Below are positions 42,820 through 53,797 of a DNA stretch of 56,883 nucleotides, in pieces (within the stretch, counting starts at the first letter, position 1; each line of letters starts with the position of its first letter). Under the pieces are notes generated by a model that was not told the origin of the DNA, searched no databases, and worked only from the letters and a program-made list of their open reading frames with translations. The DNA lies in assembly GCA_903825285.1 (NCBI GenBank), contig CAIJZY010000029.1:1-56883 (forward strand), written 5' to 3'. The DNA is from an uncultured Opitutia bacterium (GTDB taxonomy: Bacteria; Verrucomicrobiota; Verrucomicrobiia; Opitutales; Opitutaceae). Position numbers and translations under genes: made by a program.

Positions 42820-43961
42820 CCAACCCCGCCCCCGCCTCCCCTCCGTCCCCCGCGCCGGCGCCGAAAGTGGTCGTGCTGCCCGACGCCGTGTTCTTCGCGC
42901 GGGCCGTGCCGGTGACCGCGGCGGCGACGCCCGCCGAGGCGGCCGCGCAGGCCGAGCTGGCGCTCGAGGCGGTCTCGCCGTTCCCCACCGCGCAGCTGTA
43001 CCACGGGTTCTGGTGGGTGCCCGGCGCCGCGAGCGCGCTGGTCTTTGCCGCCTACCGCCGGCGCATCCCGCGCGAGCAGGTGGAGGCGTGGGCGGACGCC
43101 GAGCTTGTGCTCCCGGCCTTTGCCACGCTGCTGGGCGGCCCGGTCGCGCCCGCGACGACGATCCTGCTCACCTCCCCCGAGGGTCTGACCGCGGTCCATT
43201 GGACGCAGGGTCCGGTCCCGGCCGCCGTGCAGTTCCAGCCGCTGGCGCCGGACGCGACCGAGGCGGAGCGCGCGGCCGCGCGCGACGCGCTGCTCCGCGC
43301 CGCGGCCGGCAGCCGCCAGGTGATCGAGCTCGACGCGCCGCCGGTGCCCGAGGCCGCGGCGGGCGGCGAGGATGAGTTTGTCTTCCGGTCCGGGACGCAC
43401 ACGGCGCGCCTCACGGCGCCGCAGGCGGCGAGCCTGGACGTGCGCGACAAGGCCGAGCTGGCGGCGCTGCGGCGCGCGCGGGCGCGCGACGTCCTGCTGT
43501 GGCGCGTCTGCCTCGGTGGCCTGGCGGCCACCGTGCTGGCCGGCGCGGTCTGGGCGGGGATCGCCGCGGGCGGCCTCTGGGAGCGCGCGCGGGAGCTGAA
43601 GGTCGCGGCGCAGCAGCCGGTCATCGACCGGATCATGACCGCGCAGAGCCTCGCCACGCGCATCAACGAGCTCTCGTCGAAGCGCCTGCTCCCGCTGGAG
43701 ATGATCTCGGTTGTCAGCGGCCCGCTCCGGCCCGCCGCCATCCAGTTCCTCCGCACCTCGACCGTCGGGCTCTACACCCTCGAGGTCCAGGCGCAGACCA
43801 CGGCCCCCGCCGAGGTGTCCACCTTCCGCTCGGCCCTCGCCGAGCAGCCCGCCTGCGAGAAGGTCGAGGTGCGCGACCAGCGCACCCGCGACAACCTCAT
43901 GTCCTTCACCCTCGTCGTCACCTTCCGCCCCGGCGCGCTCAAGCCCGCCGCCACGCCATGA
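42816..43961 (+). CDS. GspL/PilN-like type II secretion assembly protein
   Basis: 381 aa. After an Ala/Pro-rich start there is a cytoplasmic domain of an actin-like or reduced type (VVVLPDAVFFARAVPV, AQAELALEAVSPFPTAQLYHGFWW), one membrane helix (WRVCLGGLAATVLAGAVWAGIA), and a periplasmic ferredoxin-like domain (ISVVSGPLRPAAIQFLRTST, LVVTFRPGAL). This is the GspL/PilN layout, and the position after gspK fits. It probably links the GspE ATPase to the inner-membrane platform. Sequence identity to classical GspL is low, so the symbol is left empty. Confidence 0.7.
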   Translation: MTNPAPASPPSPAPAPKVVVLPDAVFFARAVPVTAAATPAEAAAQAELALEAVSPFPTAQLYHGFWWVPGAASALVFAAYRRRIPREQVEAWADAELVLPAFATLLGGPVAPATTILLTSPEGLTAVHWTQGPVPAAVQFQPLAPDATEAERAAARDALLRAAAGSRQVIELDAPPVPEAAAGGEDEFVFRSGTHTARLTAPQAASLDVRDKAELAALRRARARDVLLWRVCLGGLAATVLAGAVWAGIAAGGLWERARELKVAAQQPVIDRIMTAQSLATRINELSSKRLLPLEMISVVSGPLRPAAIQFLRTSTVGLYTLEVQAQTTAPAEVSTFRSALAEQPACEKVEVRDQRTRDNLMSFTLVVTFRPGALKPAATP

Positions 43962-44488
43962 AACGACTCAAGGCCTATTTCCTCCGCCGCCTGTTCCGCG
44001 AGAAGGTCCTGCTCGTGGCGATCGCCGTGCTGGTGGCCGGAACGGCGCTCTCGGCCGCCGGCCGCCGCGCCGCGGCCTTCTGGCGGACGCAGCGGGCGAC
44101 GGCCGCCGCGCTGGCCGAGCAGTCGATGTGGCTCGCGCAGCGCGCGACCATCGAGGCCGGCGCGCAGCAGGCGGTGAAGAACCTCGACCCGGCGCGGACG
44201 CTTGACGACACCCGCCTGGTCGGCGAGCTCAACGCCCTCGCGCGCAGCCACGGCCTGCGGTTCACCAACGACACGCCGCAGACGGTCAGCACCGGCCAGT
44301 TCGCGGTGCACACCGTGCAGTTCAACCTGCAGAAGGCGGACTGGGACGCGCTCAAGCGGTTCTACCTCGAGCTGGCCCAGCGCTCGCCGTACATCGGGAT
44401 CGAGCAGTTCAGCCTGCAGGCCGAGCGCGCGAGCCCGGCCCAGCTTAACGCCTCGCTGCGCGTCTCCTCCGTCGAGATCATCCGCTAG
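43958..44488 (+). CDS. GspM/PilO-like type II secretion assembly protein
   Basis: 176 aa, starting in the ATGA overlap with the GspL-like gene. A short cytoplasmic tail (RLKAYFLRRLFREK), one helix (VLLVAIAVLVAGTALSAAG), a coiled segment (AFWRTQRATAAALAEQSMWL) and a ferredoxin-like periplasmic domain ending SLRVSSVEIIR match the GspM/PilO design. GspM partners GspL in the inner-membrane platform. It closes the pseudopilin and platform run; 64 bases separate it from apbE. Confidence 0.7.
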   Translation: MKRLKAYFLRRLFREKVLLVAIAVLVAGTALSAAGRRAAAFWRTQRATAAALAEQSMWLAQRATIEAGAQQAVKNLDPARTLDDTRLVGELNALARSHGLRFTNDTPQTVSTGQFAVHTVQFNLQKADWDALKRFYLELAQRSPYIGIEQFSLQAERASPAQLNASLRVSSVEIIR

Positions 44489-44552
44489 CCCTGGCCGCTT
44501 CGCGGTCACCGCGCGCCACGATCCGCCTCCATCCGCCGTTCGTCTTTCTCCC

Positions 44553-45542
44553 ATGGCCCTGGTTTCCACGTCCCAACGACAGCCCCCCGCGGCCCCGGCC
44601 TCCGGCCTCCCGGCGGGGCCGCTGCGCCGCCTGACGTTTCCGGCGCTCGGCACCACCTGCGAGGTGCAGTACGCGACGCCCGACGCGGCGCGCGGCACGC
44701 AGTTTGAACAGGCGGCGGTGGCGTGGGTGCAGGCCTTCGAGGCGAAGTACTCGCGCTTCCGGCCCGACAGCCTGGTGAGCCGGATCAACGCCGCCGCGGG
44801 CGTGGACTGGGTGGACGTGGACCCGGAAATGGAGCAGATGCTCCAGCTCTGCGAGACGCTGCACTTCATGACGCAGGGCGTGCTCGACGCGACGGCGCTG
44901 CCGCTGCTGCGGATCTGGAACTACAAGGCGCCGCGCTCGACGGTCCCCACGCTGCAGGAGATCGCGGATGCCCGGCAGCTGGTCGGCTGGCCGAAGGTGA
45001 AGCGCGCGCCCGGCAAGGTGTTCCTGCCGCTCAAGGGCATGGCGCTGGATTTCGGCGGGTTCGGCAAGGAGTACGCCGTGGACATCGTCGCCCAGATCGC
45101 GGGCAACCACGGCATCACGTCCGCGCTGGTGGACTTCGGGCACGACCTCCGCGCGGTGGGCCTGCCGCCGGGCCGGCCGGCCTGGCACATCGGGCTGGAG
45201 GATCCCGCAAAGCCCGGCACCTCCTCGACCAGCGTCGCGCTGCCCGCGGGCAAGGGCGTCGCCTCGTCCGGCGACTATCTCCGCTGCTTCACCATCGATG
45301 GCCGGCGCTACGGCCACATCGTCGACCCGCGCACCGGCTGGCCCGTGACCAACGGCTGCCTGCAGGCGACGGTGATCGCCGGCACCTGCCTGCAGGCGGG
45401 CGTGCTCTCGACCACGTCATTCGTGCTGGGCGTGCCGAAGGGGATCGAGTTCATCCAGTCCTGTCCCGGCGCCGAGGGCCTGCTCCTCACCAGCCAGGCC
45501 CGCGCCCAGACCCGGGCCTTCTTCAATTATGTCGCTGCCTAA
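44553..45542 (+). CDS. apbE: FAD:protein FMN transferase (ApbE family)
   Basis: 329 aa from ATG 44553. ApbE attaches FMN covalently to threonine in target proteins (for example Rnf/Nqr subunits). Visible motifs are LTFPALGTTCEVQY, YSRFRPDSLVSRIN, GVLDATALPLLRIWNY, ALDFGGFGKEYAVDIVA with the Mg-binding and AMP sites, SGDYLRCFTIDGRRYGHIVDPRTGWPV, and the C-terminal ISTTSFVLG-like LSTTSFVLGVPKG. No signal peptide is evident, which is unusual for the family. It is placed directly after type II secretion genes and overlaps the TlpA-like gene by 14 bases. Confidence 0.9.
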   Translation: MALVSTSQRQPPAAPASGLPAGPLRRLTFPALGTTCEVQYATPDAARGTQFEQAAVAWVQAFEAKYSRFRPDSLVSRINAAAGVDWVDVDPEMEQMLQLCETLHFMTQGVLDATALPLLRIWNYKAPRSTVPTLQEIADARQLVGWPKVKRAPGKVFLPLKGMALDFGGFGKEYAVDIVAQIAGNHGITSALVDFGHDLRAVGLPPGRPAWHIGLEDPAKPGTSSTSVALPAGKGVASSGDYLRCFTIDGRRYGHIVDPRTGWPVTNGCLQATVIAGTCLQAGVLSTTSFVLGVPKGIEFIQSCPGAEGLLLTSQARAQTRAFFNYVAA

Positions 45543-46065
45543 GTCCTGCCTCCCCCCCGGCGCGCCCCGCCTCGCGTCGGCTGCCGCCCTCGTGCTCCTG
45601 GTCCTCCTGGCCGCCGCCCCCGCGCGGGCGGAGCTGAAGCCGGGCGACGCCTTTCCCCCGCTCGCGGGCGCGGAGCTGGGCGGCGGCCCGGTGCCGGTGA
45701 TCAGCGGGCACGTGACCGTAGTGGATTTCTGGGCCTCGTGGTGCGCGCCCTGCAAGGCGTCGTTCCCGGCCCTCTCGCGCCTGCAGGCCGACTACGCCGC
45801 CCGCGGCGTGGTGGTGCTGGCCGTGAGCGTGGACGAGCGCCCGGCGGACTATGAGTCATTCCTCCGCAAATGGCAGCCGGGGTTCGCCACCGTGCGCGAC
45901 GTCCGGCAGCAGCTAGTGCGCGCCGTGCGGGTCCCGACCATGCCGACCTCCTACGTGCTCGGCCGCGACGGCCGCGTGCGGTTCATCCACGTCGGCTTCC
46001 ACGGCGCGGAGACCGAAAGCGAGCTGCGGGCCCAGCTGGACTCGCTCCTGGCCCGCAACAAGTAG
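45529..46065 (+). CDS. TlpA-like thioredoxin-fold protein
   Basis: 178 aa. The signal peptide (LASAAALVLLVLLAAAPARAE) points to a periplasmic protein. The thioredoxin motif is WASWCAPCKASFPAL, Cys72 and Cys75, followed by VVVLAVSVDERPADYESFLRKW and the cis-Pro region VPTMPTSYVLGRDGRV. It would reduce or isomerise disulfides outside the cytoplasm. The start lies inside the end of apbE (14-base overlap), so translation is coupled. Together with apbE this may serve exported redox proteins moved by the type II system; that is inference. Confidence 0.87.
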   Translation: MSLPKSCLPPGAPRLASAAALVLLVLLAAAPARAELKPGDAFPPLAGAELGGGPVPVISGHVTVVDFWASWCAPCKASFPALSRLQADYAARGVVVLAVSVDERPADYESFLRKWQPGFATVRDVRQQLVRAVRVPTMPTSYVLGRDGRVRFIHVGFHGAETESELRAQLDSLLARNK

Positions 46066-46083
46066 TCCGGACCCCGGGCGCCG

Positions 46084-47313
46084 TCAGTGCATATGGAAGC
46101 TGGCGCTGGCCTGGAAGACGGCGCTGATGATGGCGAAGGCGATGAAGCCGACGAAGGCGAACACCGCGAGCAGGACGCCGGTGGCGGCGACCTGCACGAA
46201 CTGGTGCAGCTGGCGGGAGATGAGGCGCCGGTAATTGCGGGCGATCTCCTGCAGGCTGGGCACGAGGTTGCCGGTGTTCTCGCCCACCGTCAGGCGGTCG
46301 AGCACCAGGTCGGGGAAGCAGCCCGTGCGGGTCAGCGCGGCGGACAGCGCCTCGCCCTCGATCACGCGGTCGGTGGCCTCGCGGAACGCCCGGCGGTGGA
46401 CCCGGTTGGAGATCTGCCGCTCGGTCATGCGCAGGGCCTCGACGGCGGTGATGCCGTTGGCGAGGAGCACGCCGAGCGTCTGGCTGAAGGCGAGCACGGT
46501 CTGCGAGACGGCGAACGACCCGATGAGCGGGACCCGCAGCAGCCACGCGTCGCTGGCCGCGCGCCCGGCCTCGGTCTGCCGCCAGCGCCAGAGCGAGATG
46601 CCGCCCAGGACGGCGGCCGCGCCGACGATGAGGCCGTAGTGCAGGATGAAGTTGGCGCCGGCGACGAGGATGCGCGTGGAAAGCGGCAGCTCGCCGTGGA
46701 GGGAGATGAACAGCGCCTGGAGCCGCGGCAAAAGGAAGAACAGAAAGAACAGCACCAGGCCGCTCGCGACGAAGATGAGCAGGACCGGGTAGGCGAGCGC
46801 CGTGAGGAGCTGCGACCGCAGGTCGCGCTGCTCCTGGAGGTGCGCGATCAGGCGCTCCAGCGTGTCGGTGAGCGAGCCGGTCGCCTCGCCCGCCTGGACC
46901 AGGCTGACGGTGGAGGAATCAAAGACGTCGGGAAACTCCGCCATCGCGCGCGACAGCGGGGCGCCCTCGCTCAGCCGCTCCCACAGCCCGCCGCTGAGCG
47001 CGCGGAGTCCGGGCTCCTTGATGCGCACCGACAGCAGGCGCACACCCTCGCCGGCCGACATGCCGCTCGCGAGCAGGTCGCGCAGCGACTCGAGGAATGG
47101 CAGCCGGTGCTTGCGGTTGAGCGCGATGGGCCGCGTGCGTCCGGCGACGGCAACCGGCGCGGCCCGGCCGGCGGCGCCCGCCTCCTGGACCGCCATCACC
47201 TGGAGTCCCCGCGCGGACAGCAGCCGCAGTGCCTCCTTGCGCGACGGCGCCTCCAGGGCATCGGCAACCGACCGGCCGGACGGATCGCGGGCGCTGTAGG
47301 TGAAGCGGGGCAT
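46084..47313 (-). CDS. gspF: Type II secretion inner-membrane platform protein GspF
   Basis: 409 aa. Two GspF/PilC repeats are visible, each with helical cytoplasmic domains: FLESLRDLLASGMSAGEGVRLL (about residues 73-94) and FSQTLGVLLANGITAVEALRM (about 270-290), each followed by hydrophobic helices. The C-terminus ends in membrane segments (GVLLAVFAFVGFIAFAIISAVFQ). N-terminal FTYSARDPSGRSVADALEA is the usual T2SS/T4P start. It converges with the TlpA-like gene. Its upstream neighbour gspE is separated by a long heptamer-repeat element. Confidence 0.94.
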   Translation of the reverse strand: MPRFTYSARDPSGRSVADALEAPSRKEALRLLSARGLQVMAVQEAGAAGRAAPVAVAGRTRPIALNRKHRLPFLESLRDLLASGMSAGEGVRLLSVRIKEPGLRALSGGLWERLSEGAPLSRAMAEFPDVFDSSTVSLVQAGEATGSLTDTLERLIAHLQEQRDLRSQLLTALAYPVLLIFVASGLVLFFLFFLLPRLQALFISLHGELPLSTRILVAGANFILHYGLIVGAAAVLGGISLWRWRQTEAGRAASDAWLLRVPLIGSFAVSQTVLAFSQTLGVLLANGITAVEALRMTERQISNRVHRRAFREATDRVIEGEALSAALTRTGCFPDLVLDRLTVGENTGNLVPSLQEIARNYRRLISRQLHQFVQVAATGVLLAVFAFVGFIAFAIISAVFQASASFHMH

Positions 47314-47321
47314 TTTTAATC

Positions 47322-47473
47322 AGACTTCAGAGGTCAGAGATCAGAGGTCAGGGGTCAGGGGTCAGAGGTCAGACGTCAGAGATCAGTGTTTAAAGGGCGA
47401 TGGTCGCAGGGCAAAGATTAGTGGCCGTGTAAGTCTGGAATCTGACCTCTGACATCTGACCTCTAGCCTCTGG
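47322..47473. repeat. Period-7 inverted-repeat element, AGAGGTC family (site F)
   Basis: The longest array in the window: nine tandem 7-bp units of AGAGGTC type on the left (47322-47384), and five inverted units (ATCTGAC/CTCTGAC) on the right (47440-47473). The span is about 152 bases, inserted between gspE and gspF, which are on the same strand and normally adjacent. The right end abuts the gspE stop codon. No gene lies inside. The arms would pair into a long hairpin in the gspE-gspF transcript. Confidence 0.8.
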
Positions 47474-47474
47474 A

Positions 47475-49216
<1,742 letters not shown>

Positions 49217-49220
<4 letters not shown>

Positions 49221-51268
49221 TTGAGCTTCTCGCCCAGCTTCTCCGTCGCCTGCTTCCGCGGGTCGGTGAGGTACTGGAGCACCTGGTCGCGGTTGGAGAG
49301 GTCGTTGATCTTCTTCGTGGTGTCCGTGGTGGACTCCTCGGGACGGAGCACATGGGGCCGGATGAAGAGCAGCAGCTCGGTGCGGTCGACCTCGTGGGAG
49401 CGCCCGCCGAACAGCTGGCTGATGATCGGGATCTCGTAGAAGAAGCCGACCTTGGTGCGGTCGCGCGTCTGGGAGGAGCGCTGCAGGCCGCCGAGGACGA
49501 TCATCTGGCCGTCGTTGACGTTGACGTAGGAGTTGGCCTCGCGGTGGCCGATGATGGGCTGCTGGTTGCCGTCGACCGTGACGTTGCCGATGACGTCGTC
49601 CACGACCTGGTCGATCTTCAGCTCGATGGCGCCGTCGTCGCCGATCAGCGGGGTGACGCTGAGCGTGATGCCGATGTCCTTGTACGTGACCTGGGAGCTG
49701 GTGGAGAAACCGGTGCTGCTGGTCGACGAGGTGCCGACGGGCGTGGCGGTCGAGCCGGTGATGACCGGCTGCTGCTGGGTGACGGCGATCTTCGCCTCCT
49801 TGTTGTGGATGGTGGCGATGGTCTGGGCCTGGAGGACCTTGACGTTGTGGCGCTGGCCGTTGTTGCCGAGGGCGGCCTGGAAGGCGAGCGGGCTGACCAC
49901 GCCGCCGGTGATGTTCCAGCCGGCGATGCCGCCGCCGGCGGCCGCGTTGTCGGCGCTGAAGTTGGTGATCATGGTCCGGCCGTCGCGGCCGGGGCCCACG
50001 GTGAGGTTCAGCGCGTTGAGCCCGCTCTTGTCGCTGTCGGTGAGGGTGACCTCGGCGATGATCACCTCGATGCGGACCTGGGCGAGGACGATGTCGAGCT
50101 GGTCCACCAGGTGGTGGATCAGGCGCAGGTCGTCGACCGTGCCGGAGACGATGACGGCGTTGCTGCGGTCGTCGGGCAGCACGGTGATGAGCGAGCTGAA
50201 CTCGTCGCTGGGCATCGAGACGCCCGTGATATTGACCGTGGGCGCGGCGGCCGGGGCCGGCGTCGGCGCGGCGTTGGGCTGGCCGGGGCGGGCGGCGGGC
50301 GTGGTCGTGCCGGCGCGCTGGGCGATGGTGTTCTGGCCGGAGACGAGGCGCGTGAGCAGGTCGGCGACGTCCTTGGCGGCGGCGTGCTTCAGGTAGATGA
50401 CCTCGTTGCGGGTGTTGAGCTCGCCCTGCTTGTCGAGCTTGGCGATGAGCTCGTCAAAGAGCGGGTACTGGCGCGGGTCGCAGAGCAGGATGACCTGGTT
50501 GGTGCGGTCGTCGGCGTTGAAGGTCGTGGCGGACCCGAGCTGGCCCTGCAGGGGTCCCTGGAAGAGCGTCCGCAGCCGGTTCACGAGGTCGCTGGCCTTT
50601 GCGTAGGACAACGGGTAGAACTTGGGCGTGAGCCCGATGGAGTTGGGCCGGTCCAGCTGGCGGAGCAGGAGCTCGACGCGCTGGAGGTTGCTGATGCTGT
50701 CGGTGATGAGGGCGGCGTTGGCCTTGTCGAGGGAGACGATGCCGTTGGCGACGCCGGCGGACATCAGCGGGGAGATCTGCGGGACGAACTCATTGACGCG
50801 GAGGAACTCGAGCTGGAAGAGCTTGGTGGCGATGCGGCCACTGGGCGGGAGCGCGAGGGTGGAGCCGTCGATCATCTCCGGGGCCTCGGTCTTGACCGAG
50901 ACGAGGGCGACGACCTTGAGGAACTTGTCGCCGAGCGGGGAGACGCCGACGCCGTTGAGCGCGAGGAGCGTCTCGAGCGCGGTGACGGCCTCGGACTTCG
51001 GCACGGGCTTGTTGAGCTTCAGCGTGTAGGTCGCGGCGGGCAGGGCCTGCGGGCGCAGGACGGTGCGGCCGGTGTAGATCTCGAGCGCGCCGATCATGGT
51101 GTCGATGTCGGCGTCGGCCAGCTTGATCGGGCCGACGAGCTCCTCCGCCGCGGCCGGCGCCGGGGTGGGGGCGGGCGGGGTGGGGGCGGGCGGGTTCGCC
51201 CCGCGGGCAACGAAGGCGGTCAGGGCAAGGATGGCGGCGAGGCGCAGACGGAAGGGACGCAGGCTCAT
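49217..51268 (-). CDS. gspD: Type II secretion secretin GspD
   Basis: 683 aa outer-membrane secretin. The N-terminus has a signal peptide (FRLRLAAILALTAFVARGA) and a Pro/Ala-rich linker. The periplasmic N domains follow (IKLADADIDTMIGALEIYTG, FQLEFLRVNEFVPQISPLMSAG, FYPLSYAKASDLVNRL, VIYLKHAAAKDVADLLTRLV). The secretin domain has VRIEVIIAEVTLTDSDKSGL, VTQQQPVIT, DIGITLSVTPLIGDDGAIELKIDQVV and VPxx-type NSYVNVNDGQMIVLGGLQ. It forms the exit channel. First gene of gspDEF on the minus strand. Confidence 0.95.
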
Positions 51269-51381
51269 TGCGGAAAACGGTGTGGGTTGAGGGCCGCCGG
51301 GGAAGAGGAAATGTGACGGAAAAGGCCCGGGGTTGTAAACGGTGATGTGGTATGACGGCCCGGGGGGTGAAATGTTGCCGA

Positions 51382-51486
51382 GTTTTACGATTTACGAGGG
51401 ATGATTTGCGCCGTGGCGGGCCCCACTCCCTCGCGGATCCAGCGCCGGAATCAAAATCGCGCCGCTTCAATCGGAAATCGTAAATT
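51382..51486. repeat. Period-7 inverted-repeat element, GATTTAC family (site G)
   Basis: The 285-base gap between the divergent gspD and aroC starts contains this element. The left arm (51382-51409) is four units (GTTTTAC, GATTTAC, a divergent GAGGGAT, GATTTGC). The right arm (about 51466-51486) has three inverted units (TTCAATC, GGAAATC, GTAAATT). The heptamer and the GAGG-type third unit match the element between sdhA and sdhB, so it appears to be a short, gene-less, decayed member of that family. Confidence 0.68.
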
Positions 51487-51553
51487 CGCCCTGAATCCGG
51501 TCCGATTTGCCGCTTGCCGGTCTGGAACGGCCGGCCAACGCTGCGAACCCGCG

Positions 51554-52648
51554 ATGCCGAACAGCTTCGGAAAACTCTTCTCGATCACCACGTGGGGTGA
51601 AAGCCACGGACCGGCGGTGGGCGTCGTGATTGACGGCTGCCCGCCGGGCCTGCCGTTGACGCCCGAGGAGATCCAGAGCGAGCTCAACCGGCGCCGGCCG
51701 GGGCAGAGCGACATCGTGACCCCGCGCAAGGAGGAGGACCGCGTGGAGATCCTCTCCGGCGTGTTCGAGGGCCGGACGATGGGCACGCCGATTTCCCTGG
51801 TGGTGCGCAACACCGACCAGCGTCCCGGGGCGTACGAGGACATGAAGGAGAAGTACCGTCCGTCGCACGCCGACTACACCTACCAGGCCAAGTTCGGCGT
51901 GCGCGACCACCGCGGCGGCGGCCGCAGCTCCGCGCGCGAGACCATCGGCCGCGTGGCGGCCGGCGCGATCGCGCGGAAGATCCTGGCCCAGGCCGGGGTG
52001 GAGCTGCGGGCGTACGTGACGCAGGTCCACGACCTCACGGTGCCGGCGGCGGCGCTGGTGGAATTTCCCACGCTGGCCGAGATCGACGCCTCGCCCGTGC
52101 GCTGCCCGCACCCTGCGACCGCCGCAGCGATGGTGGAGCGCATCAAGGCTGTGCGCGCCGCGGGCGACTCCGTCGGCGGCGTCATCGAGTGCCGCGTGCG
52201 CGGCCTGCCCCCGGGGCTGGGCGAGCCGGTGTTCGACCGCCTCGAGGCCGACCTCGGCAAGGCGATGCTCTCGCTCCCGGCCACGAAGGGCTTCGAGATC
52301 GGCAGCGGTTTCGCCGGCACGCGCCTCAAGGGCTCCGAGCACAACGACGCCTTTGAAACCCGCGGCGGCCGCGTGCGCACCGTCACCAACCGCTCCGGCG
52401 GCGTGCAGGGCGGCATCAGCAACGGCGAGGAGCTCGTCTTCCGCGTCGCCTTCAAGCCCACCGCCACGATCCTCCAGTCGCAGCGCACCGTGGATGTCCG
52501 CGGCGCCGCGACCGAGCTCGCCGCCAAGGGCCGGCACGACCCCTGCGTCCTGCCCCGCGCCGTGCCGATCGTCGAGGCGATGTCCGCCCTCGTGCTGCTC
52601 GACCACTGGCTCCGCCAGAGCGCGCAGAACCGGACGTTCAAGTTCTAG
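51554..52648 (+). CDS. aroC: Chorismate synthase
   Basis: 364 aa from ATG 51554. It converts EPSP to chorismate with reduced FMN, the last step of the shikimate pathway. Signature motifs are present: [85 protein letters not shown] and [18 protein letters not shown] longer frame continues upstream through the repeat element at 51382-51486, but its first 51 residues are repeat-derived, and [19 protein letters not shown] is the usual start. Confidence 0.97.
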   Translation: MPNSFGKLFSITTWGESHGPAVGVVIDGCPPGLPLTPEEIQSELNRRRPGQSDIVTPRKEEDRVEILSGVFEGRTMGTPISLVVRNTDQRPGAYEDMKEKYRPSHADYTYQAKFGVRDHRGGGRSSARETIGRVAAGAIARKILAQAGVELRAYVTQVHDLTVPAAALVEFPTLAEIDASPVRCPHPATAAAMVERIKAVRAAGDSVGGVIECRVRGLPPGLGEPVFDRLEADLGKAMLSLPATKGFEIGSGFAGTRLKGSEHNDAFETRGGRVRTVTNRSGGVQGGISNGEELVFRVAFKPTATILQSQRTVDVRGAATELAAKGRHDPCVLPRAVPIVEAMSALVLLDHWLRQSAQNRTFKF

Positions 52649-52687
52649 GCGCCCGCGGCCCCGCCGCGTCGGCGACCGCCCTCCCGC

Positions 52688-53359
52688 ATGTCTGCTCCCG
52701 CGAACCTGATCGAATGGCGCAAGGAGCAGCGGGCCTCCCTGCTCGCCCGCCGCGCGGCGTGTTCGCCGGGGGAGCGTGCCGCGTGGAACGACGCGATCAT
52801 GGGTTTCCTCGCGGCCGGGTTTCCCATTCTCCGGAAACTCGTGGTGGGCTTCTGCTGGCCCTACAAAGGCGAGGTGGACCCGCGACCGCTGATTCACCAG
52901 CTGCGCGAAGCCGGCGCGCGCGTCGCGCTGCCGGCCGTCGTGGCGAAGCGCCAGCCCCTCGAATTCCGCGAGTGGTGGCCCGGGGCCCCGATGCAGGCCG
53001 GGGCGCTGGGCATTCCCATGCCGGAGGGCACGCCCGTCCTCACGCCCGACGCCGTGCTCGTGCCGCCCGTGGGGTTCTCCGACCAGGGCTGGCGACTGGG
53101 TTATGGCGGCGGCTATTTCGACCGGACGCTGGCCGCCCTCTCGCCCCAGCCGCTCAAGATCTGCGTGGCCCACGAGGTGTCGCGGATCCCCACGATCCAC
53201 CCGCAGCCGCACGACGTGCCCATGGACTTCATCGTCACCGAGGCCGGCATTCACGCGGTGGACGATGGCCGCCTGCAGCTGATCTCCGGCGCCGCGGGCG
53301 CGCAGTTGTCCGCGGAAATCGCCGCGCGGCGCGGACTGCCCCGTCGCCAGGCGCATTGA
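52688..53359 (+). CDS. 5-formyltetrahydrofolate cyclo-ligase
   Basis: 223 aa. It converts 5-formyl-THF to 5,10-methenyl-THF using ATP. WRKEQRASLLARRAACSPGERA at the start is the usual basic N-terminal helix, then KLVVGFCWPYKGEVDPRPL, PEGTPVLTPDAVLVPPVGF, and the conserved GWRLGYGGGYFDRTLA motif near the C-terminus. Length is typical. It lies 39 bases after aroC and may share its transcript. The downstream 353 bases have a repeat array and then tRNA-Leu. Confidence 0.93.
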   Translation: MSAPANLIEWRKEQRASLLARRAACSPGERAAWNDAIMGFLAAGFPILRKLVVGFCWPYKGEVDPRPLIHQLREAGARVALPAVVAKRQPLEFREWWPGAPMQAGALGIPMPEGTPVLTPDAVLVPPVGFSDQGWRLGYGGGYFDRTLAALSPQPLKICVAHEVSRIPTIHPQPHDVPMDFIVTEAGIHAVDDGRLQLISGAAGAQLSAEIAARRGLPRRQAH

Positions 53360-53563
53360 GCGGCGGCCCGGGATCGCGGCGCCGTCTCCGCTTGCGGTGC
53401 GCCCCGGAGGGGAGCAGCCAACTGCCAGCGACGTCCCCCTCCTTCGCGGGAGGGCGTGCCATCCGAAGCACAACGAGCGAAAAAGAAGCACGGTGTGACA
53501 GGCACGAAATGTCCCGCATCAGAATGGAGCCGCGGCGCCCTCGCCGCGCCGGAATTGCTTCGG

Positions 53564-53638
53564 CGTTGGACGTTCGGCGTTCGATGTTCGGCGTTCGGCT
53601 CGTCCTCCTTCTCCCATCTCCTGTCTCCCAACTCCCAA
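53564..53638. repeat. Two adjacent period-7 arrays (site H), CCGAACR and CTCCCAA families
   Basis: The 353-base gap 53360-53712 has no gene. It holds five units of CGTTCGG type (53564-53598) and, 12 bases later, four units of CTCCCAA/CTCCCAT type (53611-53638). The first array, read on the other strand, shares the 14-mer CCGAACATCGAACG with the element at 7257-7360. I could not find inverted partner arms for either, so these look like half-elements. The rest of the gap shows nothing recognisable. Confidence 0.65.
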
Positions 53639-53712
53639 ATCGAGGACCGCGAGGAGCTCGATTTTCTCTTGCCCCGCAGGCGGCGGGCGTGTCTCTTGCC
53701 CGTCCCGCTCAT

Positions 53713-53797
53713 GCCCGGGTGGTGGAATTGGTAGACACGCAGGTCTCAGAAGCCTGTGCCTAACAGCGTGGGGGTTCGAGTCCCCCCTCGGGCACCA
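53713..53797 (+). tRNA. tRNA-Leu (anticodon CAG)
   Basis: Class II tRNA with a long variable arm. Acceptor stem GCCCGGG pairs with CTCGGGC (one G-T). The D region is GGTGGAATTGGTAGACACG. Anticodon stem CAGGT/GCCTG holds loop CTCAGAA with anticodon CAG. The T arm is GGGGG/CCCCC with loop TTCGAGT. The 3' CCA is encoded, unlike the tRNA-Arg in this window. The sequence turns AT-richer directly after the 3' end, which makes this a candidate integration site. Confidence 0.93.

Noticed and set aside
47322-47473. Possible CRISPR array
   Set aside because: The units are 7 bp with no spacers, and the two halves are inverted relative to each other. No cas genes are present in the window.
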